Positions 25,594 to 34,778 of a stretch of DNA of 64,000 bases are shown piece by piece. Position numbers and translations under genes: made by a program. The stretch comes from Micavibrio aeruginosavorus EPB (GTDB lineage Bacteria; Pseudomonadota; Alphaproteobacteria; Micavibrionales; Micavibrionaceae), in the NCBI RefSeq assembly GCF_000348745.1, contig NC_020812.1, positions 1,931,444 to 1,995,443 on the forward strand, in the 5' to 3' direction. The notes beneath the pieces were generated by a model. The model had not been told where the DNA came from and searched no databases. It was given only the letters and a program-made list of their open reading frames with translations. Position 1 is the first letter of the stretch. Each line of letters opens with the position of its first letter.

Positions 25594-26235
25594 TTATGCC
25601 GCAATACTTTGTCCAGAGACATCGTAAGCATGGGAATGCGCAAGAACGCTTCCCTGAACATCAAAAGTCTTACGCAAATTGGACAATATAGATTCTGATA
25701 TATTCATACGCCCGGCGGATATTTGTTCCCGCCCACCAAGATTTTTTGACCCTAGAAAATCAATAGGCCACCCGGAATTGATGAAAACCGCGCGCCATAT
25801 CAGCGGGGTCATAACCCCCAGCATCCATTCAATTCCATTAAGAGCACCAAACTCTTGCAAGGCACACAGAATTTCACCATGTATCTTTCGCCGAAGCGCA
25901 AGCGGCAAATCTTTATCAATGCAGAGGCGCGATGCTTCCCACACATTATCGCATTTTGGCTTGTCGATGGATTGAATAAGATCGGGCCAAAGATCTTCGA
26001 TCATATATGGCCGGGATGTTGGAAAAAGTCTGGCGCAACCGCGCACAATTTGATTGTCATCACGCCAGGCAAGGTACGTTGTCGCCGGGGTGTCATAGGC
26101 ATCATATTCCATGCCCTTATATTCAGGCACATCATAATTCTGTCGCTGTTTAAATCCGCGATATCGCAGTCGATAGATTGAGGGTAAAATATCCCCGTAT
26201 AGATGCGCGTTTTCAATTGATACAGTAATGATCAT
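25594..26235 (-). CDS. Acyl-homoserine-lactone synthase, LuxI family
   Basis: 213 residues. LuxI landmarks are in place: Arg24 and Phe28 (YRLRYRGF), Asp45 and Asp48 (YDAYDTP), Arg69, Glu100 and Arg103 (WEASRLC). The usual Trp34 is Tyr34. It joins S-adenosylmethionine with an acyl-ACP or acyl-CoA to make an acyl-homoserine lactone. The acyl chain cannot be read from sequence. The downstream branched-chain-type E1/E2 suggests a short branched or aryl acyl-CoA such as isovaleryl-CoA, as used by BjaI-type enzymes; this is inference. A lux-box-like dyad lies about 53 bases before the start. Confidence 0.93.
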   Translation of the reverse strand: MIITVSIENAHLYGDILPSIYRLRYRGFKQRQNYDVPEYKGMEYDAYDTPATTYLAWRDDNQIVRGCARLFPTSRPYMIEDLWPDLIQSIDKPKCDNVWEASRLCIDKDLPLALRRKIHGEILCALQEFGALNGIEWMLGVMTPLIWRAVFINSGWPIDFLGSKNLGGREQISAGRMNISESILSNLRKTFDVQGSVLAHSHAYDVSGQSIAA

Positions 26236-26287
26236 CGGCCTTATCCCCCTACGAGGGATTAGTGCCTGAATACGAAAGAGGCCTCAC

Positions 26288-26303
26288 TTGGCTGATCGGC
26301 CAG
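26288..26303. promoter_or_regulatory. Candidate lux box upstream of luxI
   Basis: The 16-base imperfect palindrome ttggctgatcggccag lies between the luxR stop and the luxI start. Its length, central CTGATC-type core and position resemble LuxR-family sites, and the LuxR-type gene is next to it. No experimental or comparative support is available here. Confidence 0.4.
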
Positions 26304-26320
26304 ATACCGTTTACGTAATA

Positions 26321-27046
26321 TTAAAAGGGCTTAACAAGGCCCATCCGCAACGCTTTGGTCACAGCGAACGTCACTGAATTCGCATCCAGTTTTTGAAAAA
26401 TCATTTCACAATGCCGCTTGATGGCCGATTCAGAAACCTGCAACAAGTCACCAATCTCTGATTTGGATTTGCCCCGTGCAAGCCAGAGCAAAACCTCCCT
26501 CTCCCTGCGCGTCAGGTGAATATTGTCATCTTCTGCGCCGTATCCCTGCAATTCAGAGAAAACGGTAAAAAACTGATTGGCGGCGGCATGTATGATACTG
26601 ACCGCATCCTTATCGCAACGCGCGTCTTTTTCCGAACCCGCAAAACCCATGCCAATAATGCCGCCCATAGGCTGATGTATTGAAAGGCCGATACCGCTAT
26701 ACAATTTGCATTCTTTGGCCTCCCGCATAACCTGGAGCGCCTGATCGGTAATGTCTCTTTTCTGCTCGACCTCCGCCCATGTGTATGGCCTGCGCGCCGT
26801 CAAAGCCGCTTGGTAAACGGGATCATAATCGACGTAATGATTAGCGACGTAATGCTCAAGCCACTCCTCTGGGTAATTCACCAGAATCCCCAGATGCCTC
26901 TCTTTTTGGTCGGTCGAATCATGGGACAGCTCGCCCATAATGAAGCGTTCCATGCCAAACGAGTTAATTAGCTTTAAAAAATCCCGTGTCAGATCCTCAA
27001 CTGTTTCAGAGCGATTTGACCGTAAAATAAAATCTGTTAAATCCAT
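26321..27046 (-). CDS. LuxR-family quorum-sensing regulator
   Basis: 241 residues. The N-terminal autoinducer-binding domain shows the family pattern: Trp in EEWLEHYVANHY, DYDP, TWAEV, and GIGLSIHQP. The C-terminal GerE helix-turn-helix is LTRREREVLLWLARGKSKSE, followed by GDLLQVSESAIKRHCEMIFQ. It binds an acyl-homoserine lactone and then DNA. It lies directly upstream of luxI on the same strand with 85 bases between, which contain a lux-box-like dyad, so it probably controls the luxI-E1-E2 operon. Confidence 0.93.
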   Translation of the reverse strand: MDLTDFILRSNRSETVEDLTRDFLKLINSFGMERFIMGELSHDSTDQKERHLGILVNYPEEWLEHYVANHYVDYDPVYQAALTARRPYTWAEVEQKRDITDQALQVMREAKECKLYSGIGLSIHQPMGGIIGMGFAGSEKDARCDKDAVSIIHAAANQFFTVFSELQGYGAEDDNIHLTRREREVLLWLARGKSKSEIGDLLQVSESAIKRHCEMIFQKLDANSVTFAVTKALRMGLVKPF

Positions 27047-27346
27047 TATTCATTCACTCACGCAACTGAGCCAACAGTGAACGTTTTATTGAAAAAAATA
27101 CATCCTAGCTGAAAGTATACATGATTTTCTATAATTACCCAGATGCCCAGGCACCCCTCTGAAAAACCCCCGTCACAAGAAAAATGAGCAATAACAATAC
27201 TTTAATAAAATAACATTCTCAAATCACCCGCACCCTATAGCGAAATGACAGAGATCAATAAATACGACTGAGCAGGACTTTACAATAAAAGTCCAAAAGC
27301 CCGCAACAAGGCGGGCTTTTAAAACGCTGGTTTCAACAAAAACTTT
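27047..27346. other. Intergenic region upstream of luxR
   Basis: About 300 A+T-rich bases without a credible gene. The left end should hold the luxR promoter. The right end holds two tandem hairpins, GGACTTT/AAAGTCC (about 27275-27294) and the terminator noted separately. Confidence 0.5.
27295..27320. terminator. Terminator downstream of the GH3 gene
   Basis: AAAAGCCCGC (27295-27304) pairs perfectly with GCGGGCTTTT (27311-27320) around the loop AACAAG. A U-run forms on either strand. It lies 26 bases past the GH3 stop codon and directly follows a second hairpin, giving a double terminator before luxR. Confidence 0.8.
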
Positions 27347-29668
27347 TTAAATTTTCGGTTCTGGCTTGGGCTGTTTTTTTACGACGGCCTTTTCCCAGCG
27401 TACCGTTGCGGTTTGGGTGTCCTGGGCGTTGGTGCCGATATGGATGATAAAATCACCCAGCTCCCAGCCGAATTTGTTTTCGGTGATGAAGAATTTCAAG
27501 TCCTCGGTTGTGATTTCAAACGTCACGTCCTTCTTTTCACCTGGCTGAAGCGAAATTTTCTGGAAGCCTTTCAATTCCTTTACCGGGCGGGTGCGCGTGC
27601 AAACCGGATCGGTAATGTAAAGCTGGACCGTTTCTTCGCCGGCATGCGTCCCTGTATTGGTCAGTGTAACAGACGCCTTCAACTTTTGATTCCCTGTCAG
27701 CGTGTCCTTGCTCACCTTAACTGGGCTGTAATCAAAATGCGTGTAGCTGAGACCAAAACCGAACGGGAATTCGGGATCGTTGCGGCTATCCAGATAGGCC
27801 GAGCGGAATTTTTTCCATTCACCGGCATCATTTCCATCCGCTGTCAGCGGGCGGCCCGTCGTTTTATGCGCATAGTAAATTGGGATTTGCCCCACATTGC
27901 GCGGGAATGTGACCGTCAACTTGCCCGACGGATTTCGGTCACCGAACAGAAGATCTGCAACCCCATTCCCCATTTCCGTTCCCCCGTGCCACGCCATCAG
28001 CATCGCATCGGAATGATCCCGTTCCCACCCCAAAGTCAGTGGGCGACTACCCATGATAACAAGGACCAACGGCTTGCCTGTTGCTTGCGCAGTTTTATGC
28101 AGCGCGTCGATCAAAGTGCGCTGGCTTTGTGGCAGATCAAGGCTGGTCCGGCTGGATGCTTCGCCCGTATGCTCTTTGGATTCTCCAACCACAGCCACGA
28201 TCACATCAGCCTGCGATGCGACAGCAACGGCCTCGGCCAGCATGTCTGCGGGTGAGCGCGGATCGATCATGGCATTCTTAACGGGGGCATCTTTTTTCTC
28301 AAAGATGTTCAGGCGCTCGACTTCATCCAGATCATCCGTGATGTTTGCACCCTTGGCATACAGGATATTCGCCTTGCCACCAGATGATCGCACCAAGCCA
28401 TCCATAATCGACACGCACGCATCAATATTGGTATTGCCCGCCCACATACCGGGAATATTACGCTTGTCATTCGCCAGAGGGCCAATTAACGCGATCGTAC
28501 CCGCACGTTTTAATGGCAGAGCGGCATTATCATTTTTCAGCAAGACACAGGATTGCACCACCGCCTCGCGCGCAACGGCGCGGGTTTCCGGTGCCAGATG
28601 GATTTTTTCCGGATTGGCCGGGTCCATACCGTAATACGGATTGTCGAACAGGCCCAGCTTGTATTTCGCTTCGAGAATTTTACGGCAAGCACGGTCGACA
28701 TCGTCCATCGACACGCTGCCATCTTCAATCGATTGCTTCAGGGTGGTCAGATACCCTTCACCGACCATGTCCATGTCCAATCCGGCCTTTACCGCCAATG
28801 CGGACACGGCCTTCAAGTCGCCCACACCATGTTTGATCATTTCATTGATGCCGGTAAAATCGGACACAAAGAAACCGTCAAAGCCCCAATCTTCGCGCGC
28901 GACATCTGTCATCAGCCATTTATCCGCTGATGCGGGCACACCGTTTAGATCATTAAAGGCATTCATAATGCTGCCCGCCCCGGCTTTCACACCAGCCTTA
29001 AACGGCGGCAGAATAACTTCCTGTAGCTTCAGGCGGCTCATATCAACCGTGTTATAATCGCGGCCAGCTTCGGCGGCACCATAGGCAGCAAAGTGTTTCA
29101 GGCAGGCCATAACGGAATCCGGCGCAGACAGATCATCGCCCTGATACCCGCGCACCATCGCCTCGGCAATGCGCGATCCCAGATACGGGTCTTCACCCGA
29201 GCCTTCAGCGATACGCCCCCACCGCGGATCACGGGCGATGTCCACCATCGGGGAATAAACCTGTTTAATCCCATCGGCCACAGCTTCACGCGCTGCCAAT
29301 CGGGCCGTTTCCTGAATCAGATCCATATTCCAGCTGGATGACAGGGCCAACGGCGTCGGAAACGCCGTAACATGGCCATGAATAACGTCGAGCGCGAAAA
29401 TCAGGGGAATTTTCAAACGCGATTCTTCCATCGCAATCTGTTGGTAACGGCGCACAACATGCGGACGACGGGCGTTCAGGATGCTCCCGACAAGACCTTG
29501 GCGAATTTTTTCTTCTGTCCCGTTATTCTTGGCTTCGCCCGTCACAATTTCATCTTCGCCATCACCATGCGAAGGCTGCGTCAGGTTCATCTGTCCGATT
29601 TTCTCCTCGAGCGTCATGCGGCTCATCAGATCGGTCACAAATGCATTCATGTCGTTCGTGGAAGACAT
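27347..29668 (-). CDS. GH3 beta-glucosidase (BglX-like)
   Basis: About 773 residues. The GH3 N-terminal barrel (EEKIGQMNLTQP; ALDVIHGHVTAFP; KHFAAYGAAEAGRDYN) carries the nucleophile Asp in FFVSDFTGIN. A GH3 C-terminal domain (GLFDNPYYG, AVVGESKEHTGEASSR) and a fibronectin-III-like domain (VTLTNTGTHAGEETVQLYI) follow. It releases glucose from beta-glucosides. The start MSSTND follows AGGG and gives no signal peptide, unlike periplasmic BglX, so it may work in the cytoplasm. The GH30 gene nearby suggests joint use of a beta-linked glycan or glycolipid. Confidence 0.92.
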   Translation of the reverse strand: MSSTNDMNAFVTDLMSRMTLEEKIGQMNLTQPSHGDGEDEIVTGEAKNNGTEEKIRQGLVGSILNARRPHVVRRYQQIAMEESRLKIPLIFALDVIHGHVTAFPTPLALSSSWNMDLIQETARLAAREAVADGIKQVYSPMVDIARDPRWGRIAEGSGEDPYLGSRIAEAMVRGYQGDDLSAPDSVMACLKHFAAYGAAEAGRDYNTVDMSRLKLQEVILPPFKAGVKAGAGSIMNAFNDLNGVPASADKWLMTDVAREDWGFDGFFVSDFTGINEMIKHGVGDLKAVSALAVKAGLDMDMVGEGYLTTLKQSIEDGSVSMDDVDRACRKILEAKYKLGLFDNPYYGMDPANPEKIHLAPETRAVAREAVVQSCVLLKNDNAALPLKRAGTIALIGPLANDKRNIPGMWAGNTNIDACVSIMDGLVRSSGGKANILYAKGANITDDLDEVERLNIFEKKDAPVKNAMIDPRSPADMLAEAVAVASQADVIVAVVGESKEHTGEASSRTSLDLPQSQRTLIDALHKTAQATGKPLVLVIMGSRPLTLGWERDHSDAMLMAWHGGTEMGNGVADLLFGDRNPSGKLTVTFPRNVGQIPIYYAHKTTGRPLTADGNDAGEWKKFRSAYLDSRNDPEFPFGFGLSYTHFDYSPVKVSKDTLTGNQKLKASVTLTNTGTHAGEETVQLYITDPVCTRTRPVKELKGFQKISLQPGEKKDVTFEITTEDLKFFITENKFGWELGDFIIHIGTNAQDTQTATVRWEKAVVKKQPKPEPKI

Positions 29669-29855
29669 TTTCAACACCCTGCTGGTTTTCGGTTTTTCAA
29701 TGATAGGGGCATAGCGATAATGGGGAAAAATCGGCTTGTCCAATATAAAAAACGGGTCTTTTCCGCTGCACCGCAACCTATACGCAGCAACCATTTTTGC
29801 GCTGCACAATTATTTCCCGGGAGCCCGCCGCCAATTATCTTGTCAGGGCCGGGGA

Positions 29856-31880
29856 ATGCCCTTAGAACCCTCCTATTCAATAAAAAGGTACAAGAAAATC
29901 GAAGATCAGGGGCCAGACGACAAGGCGCGACCATGGTTGCGCCGTTTGTTCACGAAAGTGAGCACACCCGACCCAGTATCCGGTAACGGGCTGGGCGCGA
30001 AAATCCGCGCCCGTTTGATGGCCAGCACATCCCACACCGACGATATTGCACAGATGAAAACGGCCCGGGGCCTCATCTCGTCCTATTGGAAATCGAACCA
30101 GAAATATAAAGCTTTTGGCCTTCTGGCTGCGATGACGGCCCTGACCTTTGCCGATATTTATCTGGGTATGGAAATGTTGAAATGGCCGGGAGCGTTCCTG
30201 AACGCCTTGGCATCACCCGACTTTGACGCCATGGCCCTGGGCAAAGAAGTTTTAAAATTTGTTGGGCTTGGCATTGGGTTTGCCGGGGTCTGGAACTATC
30301 GCTACTACCTTGAACGCCACTTGATTATTGGTTGGCGCGGATACCTGACTGAACAATTCGGCAATGCCGTCCTGAAAGGGAAATCGTTCTTTCACATCAA
30401 CAACTCAAAAACCGTTCCCAATATGGATCAGCGCCTGTCCGAGGATCCCGACGTTCTGGCCAGCCAGATTGTCGAACTTTACACCGGCGGGCTGCGGGCT
30501 TTTTTGAACCTTGTGGCCGCAACATACACCCTGTACCAAATCACAGGCCCCATCGCGACAAAAGCAGCGGGAATGGCCATTGCGGCACCATCACCGTTCT
30601 TCTGGACCAGCGCGGCAACAGCCTTGGTGTGCGCGGCGATTGGCACGGTGATGCTGCGAAAAACCGGGAAGCCCAGCGTTCAATTGGGCGAGCATTATGT
30701 GCACGCGCAAGGCGAAATGCGCAGCAACCTGACCAATATGTTTTCGCATTCCAGCGAAATCGCCTCCTATAACGACCAGAATGTCGAACGCAAAAATCTG
30801 AAAAGCGATTTTGACGCCGTCAAGGGACGCTGGATCAGCTTTGAAAAAATGCAGGCCCAGATTGGAGCCTTGCTGGGCATCAACAACGACATGTCAAAAC
30901 TGGTGGCGTGGGGCGTCGGTGCGATAGGATATAAAATTGGTCAAATCGCCACGACCGGCGATGTTTTGACCTATGTCAATTTTCTTGACCGTCTGCGCGA
31001 CAGCCTGGCATGGCCCATGCAGGTCAGTCAGGCGATCTTCAGAATCCAGACGCGCGTTAATTTGATGACAAATTTCGCCCATGAAATTGAACTGTCCAAG
31101 GACCCGCAGGATTTTTACACCACGCATGGCAAGAACGCGAATATCAAGGTGGAAAAAGGGCCTGATCAATCCATCATTCTGCGCGATATAAAATTGCAAA
31201 ACTCCGTCCACGATGAACCCATTCTGAACATCAACCATCTTCAGATTGGCAAAGGCGAGCGCATCCTTCTGACCGGTCGATCGGGGAGTGGGAAATCCTT
31301 GTTACTGCGCTCCATTGTCGGGCTGTGGAAACATGGCGATGGCGCAGTGACTTTGCCTTCGGACCTGTCCCTGATTTTTGCATCACAAACACCGCATATT
31401 AAGGGCAATATTACGCTGAAAGAAAACGTGATATACCCCAGCAGCGACGCCGCATCATACGATGACGATGATGTGACGGAGGCTCTGCGCCTTGCAGAGC
31501 TGGATTATCTTGTCCCGCACCTGCAGGACAAGGAACGGAATAACACATCGTGGCGGGATCTATCGATTGGTGAAAAACAACGGCTGATCTTTGCGCGTAT
31601 ATTCCTGCACAAGCCCGATATGGTGTTTCTGGATGAAGCCACGTCGGGATTGGATGAGGACCTACAGGAGCTTATGTACCAACGCCTGCGCGAAATTATG
31701 CCGGATGCCACGGTCATCAGCATCGCCCACCGCAGCGGCCTGATGCGCTATCACACACGGCATCTGGACATCAAAGACGGTACCGTTCTTCATCGCGAAA
31801 ATCTGGATAAAACCACGTTATCGGCGACAATTTATCGCCCCTACACGCCGCCACGCCCGCCATTTCAGTACGCGTATTAA
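29856..31880 (+). CDS. SbmA/BacA/YddA-type ABC transporter, fused permease-ATPase
   Basis: About 674 residues. The membrane domain (ABC_membrane_2 type, roughly residues 80-400, with HINNSKTVPNMDQRLSEDPD) is fused to an ATPase domain. The ATPase shows Walker A LTGRSGSGKSLLL, signature LSIGEKQRLIFARI, Walker B MVFLDEATSGLD and a switch His (SIAHRS). Relatives include YddA and the peptide importer SbmA/BacA. Its substrate here is unknown. The start MPLEPSYS follows GGGGA. It is divergent from the GH3 gene and overlaps the end of the converging GH30 gene by four bases. Confidence 0.9.
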   Translation: MPLEPSYSIKRYKKIEDQGPDDKARPWLRRLFTKVSTPDPVSGNGLGAKIRARLMASTSHTDDIAQMKTARGLISSYWKSNQKYKAFGLLAAMTALTFADIYLGMEMLKWPGAFLNALASPDFDAMALGKEVLKFVGLGIGFAGVWNYRYYLERHLIIGWRGYLTEQFGNAVLKGKSFFHINNSKTVPNMDQRLSEDPDVLASQIVELYTGGLRAFLNLVAATYTLYQITGPIATKAAGMAIAAPSPFFWTSAATALVCAAIGTVMLRKTGKPSVQLGEHYVHAQGEMRSNLTNMFSHSSEIASYNDQNVERKNLKSDFDAVKGRWISFEKMQAQIGALLGINNDMSKLVAWGVGAIGYKIGQIATTGDVLTYVNFLDRLRDSLAWPMQVSQAIFRIQTRVNLMTNFAHEIELSKDPQDFYTTHGKNANIKVEKGPDQSIILRDIKLQNSVHDEPILNINHLQIGKGERILLTGRSGSGKSLLLRSIVGLWKHGDGAVTLPSDLSLIFASQTPHIKGNITLKENVIYPSSDAASYDDDDVTEALRLAELDYLVPHLQDKERNNTSWRDLSIGEKQRLIFARIFLHKPDMVFLDEATSGLDEDLQELMYQRLREIMPDATVISIAHRSGLMRYHTRHLDIKDGTVLHRENLDKTTLSATIYRPYTPPRPPFQYAY

Positions 31881-33211
31881 GGCGCTGGCCAGCGACAGGT
31901 GCTAAGCGCTCCGGCTTTCAGGGTTATGGTCGCCCGCGTCCCGTTATGAAGAATATTAAATCGTTGGATCCGATCACTGTCGTTCAAAATCATCAAACTG
32001 ATGCGCCCATCGGGGGTGCGGAACGCCACATTGCGTAACGTATCATGGTCATTCGTTTCAATACGCACGGACCCCGGTGGAATCAATTTAGCCGCATGAC
32101 CGACCAGATAATACGCAACATTACGTGTCACAATCTGCCCATCAATCGTCAGCGCGCCAACGCAATGCGGCTCGCCGCCCGGCGTATGCGGCTTACACGC
32201 CGGATCAGACGCCAAATTCCATTCCAAAACCGCGCAGCCACCATGACGCAGAACACCAACAAAAACATTGCGCGCGTGCCAAGCCAGATCATCGGCAAAA
32301 TCACCGTTGGCACCGACCCACTGCTCCGTCAGATACATTTTCTGATCTGGGTGCAATGCCTGAACCTGTGAAAAAGCTTCCGGCCCACCACCATACAAGT
32401 GAAAGGCAACGCCAGTCACATGACGTTTAACCGCCGGATCCGACAAAACAGCGATTGGGTAGTCCGGTTCATCGCAATTGTGATCCCAGCAAAAAATCTG
32501 CGTGTCCAATCCGGATGTTTGCAATGCGGGCCCCATATGATTTTTTATAAACGCGGCTTGATCAGACGCGGTCATGACCATGCTGGGGTCGTTTTTGTGA
32601 TTATGGGGTTCATTTTGCAATGTCATGGCATGAATGCGTATGCCGTGCGCCCGCATCGCTTCGAGATAACGAACCAGATAGCGCGCATAAACATCATAAC
32701 ATTCCGGTTTTAACGATCCCCCGATAAAACCACCATTATCCTTCATCCATGGTGGTGCGGACCAGGGGCTGGCCATAATACGAATATCCGGGTTGATGGA
32801 TAAAATTTCTTTCAAAACGGGAACAACATGTTCGTCCCCCGCCATAAGATCAAAGCGCGACAGGGCCAAATCCGTCTGGCCGGGAGGCAGGTCGTTATAG
32901 GAATAACTTTTGGTACTCAGATCGGATGCCCCAATCGTCAAGCGCAGGAAACTGGCCCCAATCCCCCGCCCGTCGCGGGTAAAGAGTTCGCACAACAAAT
33001 CCCGCCGCACAGAGGGAGCCAGCCCTGCAATTAGCTGGGCACTGCCCCCTGTCAGGGAGAATCCAAAACCGTCTATAGATTGATAAGTCTGAGCCGGATT
33101 GACGCTGATCGTCGGATACGCATTGTCACGAAAGACAGCCGACAGCCTGTGCCGTCGATGCGCCAACAGCGCGGCGCGGTCCCCCGTCGTCGTGAAAACA
33201 TCCATCAGCAT
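31877..33211 (-). CDS. GH30 glycosidase (glucosylceramidase/beta-1,6-glucanase family)
   Basis: 444 residues. The GH30 barrel starts with YQSIDGFGFSLTGGSA. The acid/base Glu is in TLQNEPHNHKNDPS and the nucleophile Glu in MYLTEQWVG. A C-terminal beta domain follows. Typical substrates are glucosylceramide, beta-1,6-glucan or similar. No signal peptide is visible, which is unusual for this family and makes a cytoplasmic location likely unless the start is wrong. Together with the GH3 gene it may break down an imported beta-glucoside. Confidence 0.9.
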   Translation of the reverse strand: MLMDVFTTTGDRAALLAHRRHRLSAVFRDNAYPTISVNPAQTYQSIDGFGFSLTGGSAQLIAGLAPSVRRDLLCELFTRDGRGIGASFLRLTIGASDLSTKSYSYNDLPPGQTDLALSRFDLMAGDEHVVPVLKEILSINPDIRIMASPWSAPPWMKDNGGFIGGSLKPECYDVYARYLVRYLEAMRAHGIRIHAMTLQNEPHNHKNDPSMVMTASDQAAFIKNHMGPALQTSGLDTQIFCWDHNCDEPDYPIAVLSDPAVKRHVTGVAFHLYGGGPEAFSQVQALHPDQKMYLTEQWVGANGDFADDLAWHARNVFVGVLRHGGCAVLEWNLASDPACKPHTPGGEPHCVGALTIDGQIVTRNVAYYLVGHAAKLIPPGSVRIETNDHDTLRNVAFRTPDGRISLMILNDSDRIQRFNILHNGTRATITLKAGALSTCRWPAP

Positions 33212-33405
33212 ATCCTGCTCCCCGTTCCGGGCCCGTATGCGGGGCCTCTTTTCCGAACGTCCGAAAATTACGTCAAATCACAGGAAATGGCAACGTGAAC
33301 CCTCACAGAGGCTCTTGCCGAGGGATTTTTTCTGGACAGGCCCAATCGACCCGCCCTATAGTACGCGCAAATATGAAAAATTAATAAAAACAGGGATTTG
33401 TAGCA

Positions 33406-34110
33406 ATGACCACACCCCGACCAACCCCCATTTTCCGCGCCCGGGCCGCCCACGCCATGGCGGCCACGATTTTGACCAGCGCTTTGTCCGGATGTGCCGC
33501 CTTTACGGAACCGCCGCATCCCCTCACCGAAGGGGAGCAGGATTTGGTGCATACGATTTTCGCCGGGCAGGTCAACACCAATATCGTGAACAAATATCTG
33601 GATCAGGATCCCAATACATGTTCCGAAGCCAAAACGATCAGTCCGCGCTCCATCATTTTTTACCATGGCCACCATGCGCACGATTACAGCGACAGGACCA
33701 AACCGGAATCCATCAGCCTGTTTGTCCATGAAATGACCCATATCTGGCAGGCGCAGAACTGGTCGCTGTTCAAGCAAGCGTGGAAATTGTGCCAGACATA
33801 CGACTATGACCTGACACCGAAAAGCCGTTTTGAAGATTTCTGTAATGAACAGCAGGCTTCAATGATCGAGGATTATGTGCGTTATTATATTTCCGCAGAA
33901 CCGAAATTTCCGGTCCGCCTGCTGAACAATGAGAAGCCGGAAAAACTGGCGCTGATGACGGCGTTGATTGAAAAAACATTCCCCGGCCTGGCCCAGGAAC
34001 GTGCGCGAACCGAGCACACATATCCGACGACACTGGCCGCGCGGGAAAAAATCGAAACCTATCGCCGTGACAACAAGATCAAGACCGTCACGGTCAATGT
34101 GTGCCGTTAA
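33406..34110 (+). CDS. HExxH lipoprotein, Vgr-related type
   Basis: 234 residues. A signal ends in the lipobox LSGC (Cys30). The site HEMTHIWQ (His108, Glu109, His112) followed by NEQQASMIEDY (Glu148) looks like a zincin-type metallopeptidase core. The same pair of blocks occurs in alphaproteobacterial proteins called Vgr-related. No type VI secretion genes are nearby. Its substrate and true activity are unknown. It overlaps the end of the converging ATPase gene by four bases. Confidence 0.75.
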   Translation: MTTPRPTPIFRARAAHAMAATILTSALSGCAAFTEPPHPLTEGEQDLVHTIFAGQVNTNIVNKYLDQDPNTCSEAKTISPRSIIFYHGHHAHDYSDRTKPESISLFVHEMTHIWQAQNWSLFKQAWKLCQTYDYDLTPKSRFEDFCNEQQASMIEDYVRYYISAEPKFPVRLLNNEKPEKLALMTALIEKTFPGLAQERARTEHTYPTTLAAREKIETYRRDNKIKTVTVNVCR

Positions 34111-34778
34111 GCCGCATCTGCGGATGCAACCCGCGCACAAATGGGGGGCAATTCCCGGATAATATGGCGCACGGCCTCTTCGGCCTTGACCAGAAAATCG
34201 GGATGGCTGTTGATCATGTGGTAACGCGGGTGGCCAGACCAGATTTTGTGAATCTTTTCATCGATCAACGCCGCTTGCGATGCTGTTTCAACACGCAGCG
34301 GATTGTCATGGTTATACCCATGCTCTTCCGTCGGGGTACGCAGATGGATCACGCAATGATACCGCGCATATTCCGCCGCCAGGCTGGATTGCGCCGCGGC
34401 CCAGAAATCCGCTTCATCCCCCAGCCAATAGGCCAGCCCGTCCAATACACCGCGATCACACAGGCAAACGGGCCATTTCCGCTCACCTTCGACAATGGAC
34501 TCCAGCTCTTGCTGGATGTGTAAAATGGCGCGTTGCGATGCCCGCACACCCACCGCCGTATTCAGACGCCAAAATCCGCCCCCAAACACAATCGAAGCCG
34601 CTTCCGGTAAAATAACGACGTGCTCGCACAAATCTTTGCGAATAATTTCCAGCACAGCCGTTTTCCCCGCCCCGGGACCACCGGTAACCACGATCAGGCG
34701 CGGATGCCCGTTGCCCGGAAAAACGCCACCGCTGCACGGCTTGTCACACACAGCGGGCTGGTTGGGTATTTGTGTCAT
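34107..34778 (-). CDS. NadR/AAA_28-like ATPase
   Basis: 223 residues with a P-loop VTGGPGAGKTAVL near residue 32 and a Walker-B-like segment VCLCDRGVLDGLAYW near 105. This resembles the small kinase-like AAA_28 proteins. Its substrate is not known. The start overlaps the stop of the beta-CASP nuclease gene by four bases, so both are translated together after DUF350, forming a three-gene operon. Confidence 0.82.
   Translation of the reverse strand: MTQIPNQPAVCDKPCSGGVFPGNGHPRLIVVTGGPGAGKTAVLEIIRKDLCEHVVILPEAASIVFGGGFWRLNTAVGVRASQRAILHIQQELESIVEGERKWPVCLCDRGVLDGLAYWLGDEADFWAAAQSSLAAEYARYHCVIHLRTPTEEHGYNHDNPLRVETASQAALIDEKIHKIWSGHPRYHMINSHPDFLVKAEEAVRHIIRELPPICARVASADAA

Noticed and set aside
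33406-34110. HEMTHIWQ protein considered as part of a type VI secretion system because of its Vgr-related likeness
   Set aside because: No tss, hcp or true vgrG gene is in the window; the protein is a lipoprotein with a zincin-like site.
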